Below the pieces are notes generated by a model. It was not told the origin of the DNA. It worked only from the letters and a program-made list of their open reading frames with translations, and ran no database searches. Shown here in pieces: positions 27,199 through 35,570 of a DNA stretch of 64,000 nt; the stretch's first letter is position 1, and each line of letters starts with the position of its first letter. The stretch covers positions 2,940,001 through 3,004,000 of the forward strand of contig NC_010556.1 of assembly GCF_000019905.1 (NCBI RefSeq), written 5' to 3'. The position numbers were made by a program, and so were the translations under genes. Source of the DNA: Exiguobacterium artemiae 255-15. GTDB lineage: Bacteria; Bacillota; Bacilli; Exiguobacteriales; Exiguobacteriaceae.

Positions 27199-27227
27199 AT
27201 TATTACGGATACGAAAACGACTGTCAA
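27199..27227 (-). promoter_or_regulatory. Sigma-A promoter of htpG
   Basis: On the minus strand TTGACA (27222-27227) and AATAAT (27199-27204) are separated by 17 nt. The -35 box overlaps the stop codon of the upstream gene. Confidence 0.85.
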
Positions 27228-28096
27228 TCCTCTGCCTCATAGAATGCCTCGAGTTTTTCGCGGACATGTTGTCCGATCTCCCGCAGCCCGTTCGCCGAGC
27301 CGTACGACCCATGACTCCGCCCATTTTCATCGACACGGCTACCGAGACCAAGGAATTGTTCGCCCGGTTTAAAATGAAGTCCGATGACAGGCAAATCAAG
27401 TCCAACCGAATACCCGAATTCAACGACGGCATCCGGATAATCGGGTAAAGGAACGGGATCTTCCCAGACGGTACTTGAATCCAGTTTCTGAAACCGGTCC
27501 GTATGTTCCCGACCGAGTAAAATGATGCCGTGCAGAGAAAACAACGGCAGTAGTTTCATGAAAAAGGTTTGTCCAAAAACGGTTTGCTCCAGTTCCTGCC
27601 GCATCGAAATCGTCCCCATGTACCGTTTCGTCGGAAGCGGGAAAAAATCGGTATGGATGACAGACTGGAGAGAGGAATCGTACAGCGACGCCCCCAGTCC
27701 GTTTAAGAATCCTTCCAGTTTTCCACCCTGCTCCTTCCCGAACCAGGTTTTGTAGACATCTTTTTGTTTAAAGTAGTCATTAAACTTACTGATGCTTTGT
27801 TCCAGATTGTCGTCAGTCAGATATGTCTCTAAAGACATGTCCGGCTCCAGTAAAAAGAACGGTCCGGTCGAATCAAAACGCAAAGTACCGTCTTTGGTTA
27901 AAAACTGTCCGGCGGACGGATTCGTCGCGACCGTCAGCCAGCTTTTTTTCGCCGCATCACCAAACCATAAGACCGGCGTCGTTCCCTCAATCAGTTCCTC
28001 TTTCATCCGTCCATTCTTCAACTCGATCTGATGCTGAACGGCTTCGGTTAAGAGTTTTTTTGCTGCTTTCCGTTGTTCTGATGTCAGCGTTCTCAT
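27224..28096 (-). CDS. Conserved protein of unknown function, possibly UDG-like fold
   Basis: 290 aa, soluble. LTVATNPSAGQFL near residue 55 resembles the first motif of the uracil-DNA-glycosylase superfamily (hydrophobic strand then NPS), and HTDFFPLPTKR and HGIILLGREHTDRF could be later strands. No HPS-type third motif is evident, although a HFKPGEQFLG loop occurs at about 245. I do not recognise a named family. The ribosome site GAAAGGA abuts the ATG at 28096, so a slightly different start is possible. Confidence 0.6.
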   Translation of the reverse strand: MRTLTSEQRKAAKKLLTEAVQHQIELKNGRMKEELIEGTTPVLWFGDAAKKSWLTVATNPSAGQFLTKDGTLRFDSTGPFFLLEPDMSLETYLTDDNLEQSISKFNDYFKQKDVYKTWFGKEQGGKLEGFLNGLGASLYDSSLQSVIHTDFFPLPTKRYMGTISMRQELEQTVFGQTFFMKLLPLFSLHGIILLGREHTDRFQKLDSSTVWEDPVPLPDYPDAVVEFGYSVGLDLPVIGLHFKPGEQFLGLGSRVDENGRSHGSYGSANGLREIGQHVREKLEAFYEAED

Positions 28097-28242
28097 TCCT
28101 TTCGTGTTGCGCTTTCTTGTTTGAGTTGTTCCCGTTCCTTAAAAACGTTAGACAGTTCGATGGGTTTAGCCCGATTGATGCAGGGAATGATTCGTAAGGT
28201 AAGCTACACCATCGGATATTATTTTTTAGGAGGAGATTTTTG

Positions 28243-29064
28243 ATGAAACGACTTGAAAACAAAGTGGCCGTCATTACCGGCTCAGCGACAGGAATCGGGC
28301 AGGCAACGGCACTTGTCTTTGCCGAGCAGGGAGCGACAGTCGTCTGCGCGGACGTCGAGCTTGAAAAAGCACAAGTAACGGTTGAAAAAATTAAAGAAGC
28401 CGGCGGGAAAGCAGAGGCTGTTCATGTCGATGTCTCACAAGTAGACAGCGTGAAGCAACTCGCAGACCATTTACAATCTACATATGGAACGGTTGATGTT
28501 CTGTTCAACAATGCCGGGATTGATCAACAGGGCGGGAAGGTGCATGAATATCCGATCGAACTGTTTGATCAAATCATCGCCGTCGATTTACGCGGAACGT
28601 TCTTAACGAGTAAATTCGTCATTCCATTGATGCTGAAGAACGGCGGATCAATCATCAATACGTCATCGATGTCGGGACGTGCAGCCGACTTGAACCGTTC
28701 CGGCTACAATGCCGCGAAAGGCGGCATTGCCAACTTTACACGGGCGATGGCGATTGATTATGCCCGCGACGGTATCCGCGTCAATTCGCTTTCACCGGGG
28801 ACGATTGAAACACCGCTCATCGATACACTTGTTGGCGGAAAAGAAGAAGAACAAGGCAAACAGTTCCGCGACGCCAACGCCTGGATCACACCGCTCGGCC
28901 GGCTCGGAAAACCGCGTGAGATGGCGACGGTCGCCCTGTTCCTGGCGTCAGATGACAGCTCTTACGTCACCGGCGAAGACATCACAGCCGACGGCGGAAT
29001 CATGGCATACACATGGCCGGGCGAAATGTTAATCGACGACAAATGGAAAACAGAGGCTGAATAA
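28243..29064 (+). CDS. SDR-family oxidoreductase
   Basis: 273 aa. Classical short-chain dehydrogenase motifs: TGSATGIG for cofactor, DVE after strand 2 (acidic, so NAD(H) preference is likely), NNAG, catalytic Ser in INTSSMSG and YNAAK. SPGTIETP and the C-terminal ITADGG are standard. The C-terminus has a short extension (AYTWPGEMLIDDKW...). The substrate is unknown. The ATG at 28243 is 7 nt after AGGAGGAG. Confidence 0.92.
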   Translation: MKRLENKVAVITGSATGIGQATALVFAEQGATVVCADVELEKAQVTVEKIKEAGGKAEAVHVDVSQVDSVKQLADHLQSTYGTVDVLFNNAGIDQQGGKVHEYPIELFDQIIAVDLRGTFLTSKFVIPLMLKNGGSIINTSSMSGRAADLNRSGYNAAKGGIANFTRAMAIDYARDGIRVNSLSPGTIETPLIDTLVGGKEEEQGKQFRDANAWITPLGRLGKPREMATVALFLASDDSSYVTGEDITADGGIMAYTWPGEMLIDDKWKTEAE

Positions 29065-29084
29065 ACGGCTTCGGTTTTCTGTTC

Positions 29085-29117
29085 AGCACGGTTCCTGATT
29101 CAGGAATCGTGTTTTTT
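29085..29117 (+). terminator. Intrinsic terminator after the SDR gene
   Basis: CACGGTTCCTG and CAGGAATCGTG pair (one wobble) around ATT, followed by seven T. Confidence 0.9.
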
Positions 29118-29234
29118 TGTTCATTTTCAAACGATTGAAGTTTAAGAAATTCAGTTCTTTTAAATATTTTGGGTATTCGTTCACCTCACGCAACTGCCTG
29201 GAAACGGGAACAGGACCATAAAGGAGGAGAAATT

Positions 29235-30392
29235 ATGCTTACAGAACCGATTACTTATTTGCAACGCTGTTTACAAATTCCAAGTACCAATCCACTCGAC
29301 GGGGAAGAGAACGTCGCAACCTATATCTATGAGTTGCTGACCTCTCACGGTATCAAGACAGACTGGATTGAAGTCTCTCCGAAACGGATTTGTCTTGTCG
29401 CCACAATCGAGGCCGGTGCTGCGGCCGTTCATCCGAAAACAATCGGCTTCTCCGGTCACCTCGATACGGTACCGGTCAAAATCAGTGAATGGACAAAAGA
29501 TCCGTTCGGCGGTGCAATCGAGGACGGACGGATCTACGGACGCGGTGCTTCTGACATGAAGTCCGGTGTGATGGCGATGGTCAGTACAATGATCGAATTG
29601 AATCAACGTGATGACTTACCGAACCGTCTGAAATTACTGATTACATCGGATGAAGAAAACGGGATGACCGGAGCCCGTCATTTAACGGCACGTGGTGACG
29701 CCGATGATTTAGACGCTCTGTTGATTACGGAACCGACAAGCGGTTTTCTCGGCTATTCACAAAAAGGGGTCGTCGGCGTCGAAATATCCTGCGTCGGAAA
29801 AAGTGCACACAGCTCTTCACCACAGCTTGGTAAAAACGCCATCGATGATTTGTATCGTGTCATCCGCGAAATCAAATCCGACCGGTTTACGATGACCGAT
29901 CAACGTCACCCGGATCTTGGTCCGGTCGTCGCTTCCATCACGTCAATCACAGGCGGTGAAGGTCCGAACGTCATTCCGAGCCGGGCTGCGTTTTATATGG
30001 ACATCCGGACGATTCCGGGATTCGGACGGGAGCAGGTCTTACAGGCACTGGAAGAAGTCAACCAACGTCTGCGTCAACAGGACGATACTTTCTCGATGAA
30101 GGTGACAGTCATTAAAGACATTCCGTCCTGCGAAACGGAACGTGATGATCCGTTCTTACAGATTGTCGCGGATACGATGGAATTCATCCGGCAGCAGCCG
30201 ACAAAACGCGTCGCGATTCCGGGTGGGACAGACGGTGCCATGTTCAGCCCGGCGGCCCGGAACTTCCCGATTGCGGTCGCTTCGTTCCACGATTTCCGGC
30301 TGGCGCATCAAATTGATGAGTCGATTCCCCTGTCGGAATATGCGGAAACGATTGAGTTGTGTATGCGTCTTGCGCTCCACTCCTATTCCTGA
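29235..30392 (+). CDS. M20-family metallopeptidase (ArgE/DapE-like)
   Basis: 385 aa. Zinc and catalytic motifs: SGHLDTVPV near residue 73, YGRGASDMKSGVMAM, TSDEENGMTG, and late GGTDGAMF. The inserted dimerisation domain with KSAHSSSPQLGKNAI is typical. ArgE/DapE/carboxypeptidase members cleave amide bonds of small peptides or acylated amino acids; the substrate cannot be chosen. The ATG at 29235 lies 7 nt after AAAGGAGGAG. The 170 nt upstream hold a terminator and an AT-rich stretch with no clear operator. Confidence 0.87.
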   Translation: MLTEPITYLQRCLQIPSTNPLDGEENVATYIYELLTSHGIKTDWIEVSPKRICLVATIEAGAAAVHPKTIGFSGHLDTVPVKISEWTKDPFGGAIEDGRIYGRGASDMKSGVMAMVSTMIELNQRDDLPNRLKLLITSDEENGMTGARHLTARGDADDLDALLITEPTSGFLGYSQKGVVGVEISCVGKSAHSSSPQLGKNAIDDLYRVIREIKSDRFTMTDQRHPDLGPVVASITSITGGEGPNVIPSRAAFYMDIRTIPGFGREQVLQALEEVNQRLRQQDDTFSMKVTVIKDIPSCETERDDPFLQIVADTMEFIRQQPTKRVAIPGGTDGAMFSPAARNFPIAVASFHDFRLAHQIDESIPLSEYAETIELCMRLALHSYS

Positions 30393-30394
30393 AA

Positions 30395-30434
30395 AAATCC
30401 TCCATCTGTTCCCGGACAGATGGAGGATTTCTAC
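30395..30434. terminator. Bidirectional terminator between convergent genes
   Basis: AAATCCTCCATCTGT and ACAGATGGAGGATTT form a 15-bp perfect stem with a 6-nt loop, A-rich before and T-rich after. Confidence 0.9.
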
Positions 30435-30787
30435 ATATAAACGCCGATCGAAGCCAGGGCCTGTCCGACATAACTTTGATCAGACGCCAGAACGTGTGCC
30501 CCTTCACCGGCAAGACTCCATTTAATCCGGACGTGCCCCAGACGGTCGTATATCAGCTCCAAGGTAAAGTCTCCTTTTTCGAACGAGACGATTCCCGGAA
30601 ACTGTCCATGTACCTTAAGAAATTCATGGGCAAACCGGTCATACTCCGGAAAGCTTACCGTCATCTGATGTACTTTTTCCGCTTGATACCAGACGTCGAT
30701 TTTCAGCGCAGCGCGTGCCGGGTCGACTTCGACGATGTGCCACGCCAACGTTTCGTTATATCCTGTAAACGGGATAATATGTTTCAA
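30431..30787 (-). CDS. Small conserved-looking protein of unknown function
   Basis: 118 aa. The chosen start is TTG at 30787, 7 nt after GAGGTG, giving KHIIPFTGYNETLAWHI...; the longer frame would read through the divergent promoter and the ribosome site of the next gene. The composition is that of a beta-rich soluble protein (alternating hydrophobic residues in ALKIDVWYQAEKVHQMTVSF). No motif is recognised. Confidence 0.6.
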   Translation of the reverse strand: MKHIIPFTGYNETLAWHIVEVDPARAALKIDVWYQAEKVHQMTVSFPEYDRFAHEFLKVHGQFPGIVSFEKGDFTLELIYDRLGHVRIKWSLAGEGAHVLASDQSYVGQALASIGVYM

Positions 30788-30882
30788 CGAAATCACCTCT
30801 TTTTGAATGAATGCCTGCCAGACAGGGAATGGTTTTATATCGAATCCGGTATAGTTTGTCCTCTTACGAAAGGAGACTTCCG

Positions 30883-31305
30883 ATGAGTACATCACAAAAG
30901 ACGTTGCCAACAGATCAGAGTGTTGATGCCTTTTTAAGTCAGATTACACCTGTCACGAAACGAACGGACTGCGAACAGTTACGCCAGATTTTCGAAGAAA
31001 TGACGGGGCAACCGGCCGTCATGTGGGGAGAAAACATCGTCGGATGCGGACATTACCATTACCATTATGCGTCCGGTCACGAAGGCGAATCGTTTCTCGT
31101 CGGGTTTTCGCCGCGCAAGACGAATATCAGCCTTTATCTTGCGACTGGTATTGAGCGGGACCAGTACCTCGCGCGCCTCGGCAAACACACGAGCGGTAAA
31201 AGCTGCATCTCTATCACTAAATTAGCAGATGTCGACCTGCTTGTCTTAAGAGAACTGATTGTCCATTCGGTCGCTTTTCTCGAAACAACCTATCCGAAAT
31301 ACTAA
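30883..31305 (+). CDS. DUF1801-domain protein
   Basis: 140 aa. The sequence KRTDCEQLRQIFEEMTGQP, then VGCGHYHYHYASGHEG, FLVGFSPRKTNISLY and GKSCISITKLADVD, follows the DUF1801 (YdhG-like) family along its whole length. Structures of the family are of a small alpha/beta fold and its role is unknown. The ATG at 30883 is 8 nt after AAAGGAG. Divergent from the preceding small gene. Confidence 0.82.
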   Translation: MSTSQKTLPTDQSVDAFLSQITPVTKRTDCEQLRQIFEEMTGQPAVMWGENIVGCGHYHYHYASGHEGESFLVGFSPRKTNISLYLATGIERDQYLARLGKHTSGKSCISITKLADVDLLVLRELIVHSVAFLETTYPKY

Positions 31306-31314
31306 GCTCCCCAA

Positions 31315-31358
31315 AAAAACGTCCCTGCTTCCGCTGATTTGGCGAAAGAAAGGACGTT
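31315..31358. terminator. Imperfect terminator between convergent genes
   Basis: AAACGTCC and GGACGTTT frame a 26-nt interval with A-rich and T-rich flanks. It probably serves both convergent genes. Confidence 0.6.
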
Positions 31359-31375
31359 TCGTTTACTGTTTCAAT

Positions 31376-32614
31376 TTAATGCCCGCTATCTGCTGTGTCG
31401 ATATGACGAATATGTTTGAGATTAACCCCGATGATGACGACAGACAGTAAGACGAACGCACTGCCGACATAAAACGGCAAGTTAGCATTGTAGATTTCAG
31501 CCAATTTACCGGCCATGAATGGCGCGATGGCTGCCCCGAGAAAACGTAAGAAACTGTATGCAGCGGATGCTGTCGAACGTTCGACCGGTGCTGCATCCAT
31601 GACGGCTGTCGTAATCAAGGTGTTGTTATTCCCGAGAACTGCCCCGGCAAGAATGACACAGACGATGACGACAGCTGGTGTTTCCGTAAAGATCCCCATT
31701 AACAATAACAAGACAGCAAACAGGAGAAGCATCAGTACCATTGCTTTAATTGTGCCGAGCCATTGTTTTAATTTTGGTGCTGTTAACACGGATGTCAACG
31801 CAAGCAACATTCCCCAACCGAGGAAGACGAAACCGAGTCCTTTTGCCGGTAATTTCATGACGAACGGTGCATAGGCCATGATCGTGAAGAATCCGACGTT
31901 ATATAAGGCGGCGACGATTCCGAGCGTCAGTAAAGACCGGTGTTTCATGGCCTGGAACGGCGCAATCAACGAAATCTTTTTCGCCGGTGTTGCGGTTGCG
32001 ACCGGTTTCGGCATCAGGAATAACAAGACGAGGAACGCGATGACCATGATCGTCGCAACACCCATGAAAGGTGCGCGCCATGTGATTGAACCGAGTGTTC
32101 CGCCGAGCAGTGGACCGATTGAAATCCCGAGACCGACTGCTGCTTCATATAAGATGATTGCTTTCGCCGTTCCGCCGGATGACAGCGAGACGATTGCTGC
32201 AAGTGCTGTTGCAACGAACAGTGCATTCCCGAGTCCCCAACCACCGCGTAACGCGACGAGTGTCCAGATGCTGTCGGCTTGTGATGCAAAACCGGCAACC
32301 GTAGCGATGACGGCAATCCCGAGCATCAGTGTTCCTTTTTGACCGATCCGCGAAGAAATCGCACCGGTGATCAGCATCGCAAACGCCATGACGGCGTTAT
32401 AGCTTGTAAATAAGAGTGTGACTTCACTTTTGGAAGCTTCGAGGTTTTCAGCAATCGTCGGTAAAACCGGATTGACGAGCCCCATTCCCATGAATGCCGT
32501 GATACTGGCAAAAAATACGGCCCAAACAGCAATCGGTTGATGCAGCAAACCGTGTTTACTTTCCGCTAAGACTGTTTCAGGCGCAAGTGTTGTTGTTTTT
32601 TCAGCAAGAGTCAT
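31376..32614 (-). CDS. MFS efflux transporter
   Basis: 412 aa with 12 predicted helices. TGAISSRIGQKGTLMLG is the loop 2-3 motif of the major facilitator superfamily, and LYEAAVGLGISIGPLLGG is the motif C of drug:H+ antiporters. The first helix follows GLLHQPIAVWAVFFASITAF. Downstream of a CBS-domain gene by 15 nt and divergent from a MarR regulator, which suggests inducible efflux of a toxic compound. Confidence 0.88.
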   Translation of the reverse strand: MTLAEKTTTLAPETVLAESKHGLLHQPIAVWAVFFASITAFMGMGLVNPVLPTIAENLEASKSEVTLLFTSYNAVMAFAMLITGAISSRIGQKGTLMLGIAVIATVAGFASQADSIWTLVALRGGWGLGNALFVATALAAIVSLSSGGTAKAIILYEAAVGLGISIGPLLGGTLGSITWRAPFMGVATIMVIAFLVLLFLMPKPVATATPAKKISLIAPFQAMKHRSLLTLGIVAALYNVGFFTIMAYAPFVMKLPAKGLGFVFLGWGMLLALTSVLTAPKLKQWLGTIKAMVLMLLLFAVLLLLMGIFTETPAVVIVCVILAGAVLGNNNTLITTAVMDAAPVERSTASAAYSFLRFLGAAIAPFMAGKLAEIYNANLPFYVGSAFVLLSVVIIGVNLKHIRHIDTADSGH

Positions 32615-32629
32615 ATAAATCCTTCTTTC

Positions 32630-33085
32630 TTAAATAAACTGTTTAAAGGAGTGACGGATGACGTCACCGCGACTGATGATTCCGACGAGCTTTCCGTCTT
32701 TGAGAATCGGTAATTTTTTAATTCGTTTTGCGCCGAGTGTCGCCGCAATTTCTTCCATTTCCGTTTCTGTCGTAGCCGTCACGACTTTCCGGCGTGCCAT
32801 CTCCATGACCGGTCGCGTCAAGATGTGACGGACCCGTTCTTCGTAATTTTCGTCATCACCTTTGATGACATCGACGTACAAAAACGTATCGACAATGATG
32901 TCTTTATGTTTGCCGATGGCCCGCATGATATCGCCGTCGCTGATATAGCCGACGACTTCCTGCTCTCCGTTGACGACCGGAACCCCACTGATACCGGACG
33001 TGATAAAACGTTCAACCACCGTGCGGATCGTATCCTGTTCGTTGACGGTAATGACTGTTTCTTTCATCGATTGATAAGCTTTCAT
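32630..33085 (-). CDS. Two-CBS-domain protein
   Basis: 151 aa, two CBS motifs. The first is VNEQDTIRTVVERFITSGISGVPVVNG...VGYISDGDIMRAI. The second is VVTATTETEMEEIAATLGAKRIKKLPI...VGIISRGDVIR. CBS pairs bind adenine nucleotides and usually regulate an attached enzyme or transporter; here the domain stands alone and is the first gene of an operon with an MFS transporter. Whether it senses energy state or c-di-AMP for the transporter is open. Confidence 0.88.
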   Translation of the reverse strand: MKAYQSMKETVITVNEQDTIRTVVERFITSGISGVPVVNGEQEVVGYISDGDIMRAIGKHKDIIVDTFLYVDVIKGDDENYEERVRHILTRPVMEMARRKVVTATTETEMEEIAATLGAKRIKKLPILKDGKLVGIISRGDVIRHSFKQFI

Positions 33086-33157
33086 CGGAATTCTCCTTCA
33101 TCAGATGCTGTAATTAAAAGATGTAATTAAAATAAGTTCATAACAATAAGTTTCACG

Positions 33158-33208
33158 ATACAATTAAATAATATTTATGATTGTATAATACAACTATAAC
33201 CTTGTCAA
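33158..33208 (-). promoter_or_regulatory. Promoter and palindromic operator of the CBS-MFS operon
   Basis: On the minus strand TTGACA (33203-33208), 17 nt, TACAAT (33180-33185) is a near-consensus promoter. ATACAAT (33158-33164) and ATTGTAT (33180-33186) form an inverted repeat with a 15-nt spacer, the right arm covering the -10 box. Such a site fits a repressor, most simply the MarR protein encoded divergently at 33285. Confidence 0.75.
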
Positions 33209-33284
33209 GAAGCCTGCCTTTGATTGACAGAGGACAGCTCGTGCGTAATGATGAGGGCAATGAATGCTAATGAGAGGTGACAAC

Positions 33285-33707
33285 ATGTCGAATAAATCCC
33301 TGGAAACAATCGAACTGGAACTGGCGATTCTCATTCGCCGTTTAACGACGGCAACGGCGGATAATCGGAACTTGGACCGTGCTTCCTACCTGCTTTTGCG
33401 CCAGTTATTACATTCTGGCCAAGTCGGTGTCAAAACCCTTGCCCGTGAGTTACAACTTGATGTCTCGACCGTCAGCCGGCAAGCTGCTGCGCTCGATCAG
33501 AAAAAATTAGTCGAAAAAATAAAAGACCCGACAGACGGCCGTGCCTTCTTTTACAACATCACCGATTACGGTCAACAGGAGCTCGAGATTTACCGGACAG
33601 CCCGTCTGACGAGCATCGAACGGTTGTTAACCAACTGGCCGGATGAGGATACCGAGTCATTTGGCCGACTGCTAAAACAGTTTAATCAGGCATTACGGGA
33701 ACGGTGA
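33285..33707 (+). CDS. MarR-family transcriptional regulator
   Basis: 140 aa. Winged helix: GVKTLARELQLDVSTVSRQAAALDQKKLVEKI and wing DPTDGRAFFYNITDYGQ. The ATG at 33285 follows GAGAGGTG; an earlier in-frame ATG has no ribosome site. It faces the CBS-MFS operon and shares the 200-nt AT-rich intergenic region with it, so it is the likely repressor of that operon and perhaps of itself. Confidence 0.88.
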   Translation: MSNKSLETIELELAILIRRLTTATADNRNLDRASYLLLRQLLHSGQVGVKTLARELQLDVSTVSRQAAALDQKKLVEKIKDPTDGRAFFYNITDYGQQELEIYRTARLTSIERLLTNWPDEDTESFGRLLKQFNQALRER

Positions 33708-33730
33708 GTTTCTGATCATCATACCTATAA

Positions 33731-33775
33731 AAAAGATAGAGAGAGGGACGCTAAGATCCTTCTCTCTATCTTTTG
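33731..33775. terminator. Bidirectional terminator between convergent genes
   Basis: AAAAGATAGAGAGAGG and CCTTCTCTCTATCTTTT pair along about 15 bp with an A tract before and a T tract after. Confidence 0.85.
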
Positions 33776-33850
33776 TGATACAAATTTTAAAATGCGAACT
33801 ATTTAATATCCGTCTTTTAAGATTTCTGCCTAATAGAACTCCAATCTTAA

Positions 33851-34570
33851 TTAAAGTAAGGATTTAAATATTCTCGATTTAAAATTAATAAAACTATTTC
33901 CATGATAACCGTAGTACATAAGGTGTCGGCAACTAAATATCTCCGCTTCTTCTCCAGTTGGATATACAAATTTTATAGTGCTTTCTTTTTCTAATAAGCG
34001 AATGGATTTTTTCTTAAGAGCACTGAGCTCAGAATTAGAAATTACAATATTTTTCCCCAGCAAAATATTCAACAAGTACAGAAGACTCGCTTTACTATAA
34101 ACAATAAGTACTTTAGGGCGATCAATCAGTAGTAATTCATAAAATAACGATTCGGCTTGTTGAATGACTTGTGGAAATTTTCGCTCGTAATACTTTAATT
34201 CTTTTAAGTTACGCGTCGGATATGGAATAACGTTTGTTTCTAAAACATTCAACCCGCTCCTATTACGAAGTTCTTCGGAAAAACTCGTAATTCCTAAACG
34301 TGTTCTTGAAGGATTTCCTCCCTTACTCCTGACATATGAATACATTTCTATATATTTCTCAGGACAACTTAAGGCCTCCATATAACAATCCAATGGATAT
34401 TGTTGAACTGAGATTGGTGTTGCAGGATTGATACCCATTAAATAAATATCAAAGTTCCTTTCACTTTTGGGTCGTGGTGTAAACGGTCGATAAAATACAT
34501 TTCGTGTGTCAACTCTATGAGGCGCGACACCTTGTAACAGTTTTTCAATTTGTTTAACTCGCTGATTCAC
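33851..34570 (-). CDS. AT-rich UDG-superfamily-like protein, probable horizontal import
   Basis: 239 aa. IYLMGINPATPISVQQYPLD near residue 42 looks like motif 1 (GINP) of the uracil-DNA-glycosylase superfamily, and CRHLMYYGYHGNSF near 213 sits where the HPS-type loop would be, though without the HPS sequence. VLETNVIPYPTRN is a middle strand. Base composition is clearly richer in A+T than in the neighbours on both sides and the codon choice is different, which suggests recent transfer. The start is GTG at 34570 after GAGGGGAAG. Function unknown. Confidence 0.65.
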   Translation of the reverse strand: MNQRVKQIEKLLQGVAPHRVDTRNVFYRPFTPRPKSERNFDIYLMGINPATPISVQQYPLDCYMEALSCPEKYIEMYSYVRSKGGNPSRTRLGITSFSEELRNRSGLNVLETNVIPYPTRNLKELKYYERKFPQVIQQAESLFYELLLIDRPKVLIVYSKASLLYLLNILLGKNIVISNSELSALKKKSIRLLEKESTIKFVYPTGEEAEIFSCRHLMYYGYHGNSFINFKSRIFKSLL

Positions 34571-34637
34571 TTTTTCTTCCCCTCACTTTACCAGTCTAGA
34601 CATTCTAGCTAGTCAGCAAGTTTTCCTTCTCTATTCA

Positions 34638-35570
34638 TTATTGTGCATGTACTATCTTCCTAATTTCTCCGATCTGCTCCGGTGTCGTCCGACAACATCC
34701 GCCGATTAACCGGGCACCTGCGGCATACCATTCCGGAGCAATGTCTTCAAACGCTGTACGCACTGTTTCACCGGACCAGGTCTTGCTGACCGGATCATAC
34801 TGCTCACCGGAATTCGGATAGACGATAATCGGGACATCGGTCAGTTGTTTTAATGTCGTGATGAACTCTGTCGCAATCGATGCCGGAAAACAGTTCGCGC
34901 CGATCGCCGCCAGTTGCGGATGATCTCCTAACGCTTCGATACATTCACTCAACGGTGTTCCTTCACTGATGTGTGTTGCGTCACGCAGGGAAAAGGCAAG
35001 CCAGGCCGATTGTTCCGGAAACTCCTCGAGCAGCCGGAACAGCATTTTCGCTTCCTGCAAGGAGGGAATCGTCTCAAATGCCAACACGTCCGCCCCTGCC
35101 GCGATTAACGCTTCCAGACGAGGACGGTGGAAAGCTTCAAGTTGCGCATCGTCGACTCCGTAATGACCGATGTATTCGGATCCGTCCGAGAGATAGGCAC
35201 CGTAAGGACCAATCGATCCCGCAATCAAAGCGTGATCCGCTGCCGGTCCGGTTTCCGCACGTGCCTGCTGTGCCAGATAGACCGTTTGTTTCATCAGCTC
35301 GATCGCTTCCTCTTCTTTAATCCCCCGGCTGCTGAAGCCGGCGACACTCGCTTGGTAGCTGGACGTGATGGCGCAATCCGCCCCGATTTTAAAATAATTC
35401 GCATGGACGCGGTGAATCTGTTCCGGTTCTTCAAGCAGTACCCGGGCCGACCAAAGCGGATCATCGAGATTTCTCCCATGGCGTTCAAGTTCCGTCGCCA
35501 GTGCTCCGTCCAATAAAATATAGGGTTTTTCTTTTAACAGTTGTTCAACTGGATTGTTGTTCTTTGACAT
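34638..35570 (-). CDS. mmuM: Homocysteine S-methyltransferase
   Basis: 310 aa. Zinc-binding cysteines are visible in IGANCFP near residue 218 and in [12 protein letters not shown] near the C-terminus, with the N-terminal [14 protein letters not shown] typical of MmuM. It transfers the methyl group of S-methylmethionine to homocysteine, giving two methionines. The ATG at 35570 lies inside the end of the permease gene (26-nt overlap), showing a tight operon behind an S-box. Confidence 0.93.
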   Translation of the reverse strand: MSKNNNPVEQLLKEKPYILLDGALATELERHGRNLDDPLWSARVLLEEPEQIHRVHANYFKIGADCAITSSYQASVAGFSSRGIKEEEAIELMKQTVYLAQQARAETGPAADHALIAGSIGPYGAYLSDGSEYIGHYGVDDAQLEAFHRPRLEALIAAGADVLAFETIPSLQEAKMLFRLLEEFPEQSAWLAFSLRDATHISEGTPLSECIEALGDHPQLAAIGANCFPASIATEFITTLKQLTDVPIIVYPNSGEQYDPVSKTWSGETVRTAFEDIAPEWYAAGARLIGGCCRTTPEQIGEIRKIVHAQ

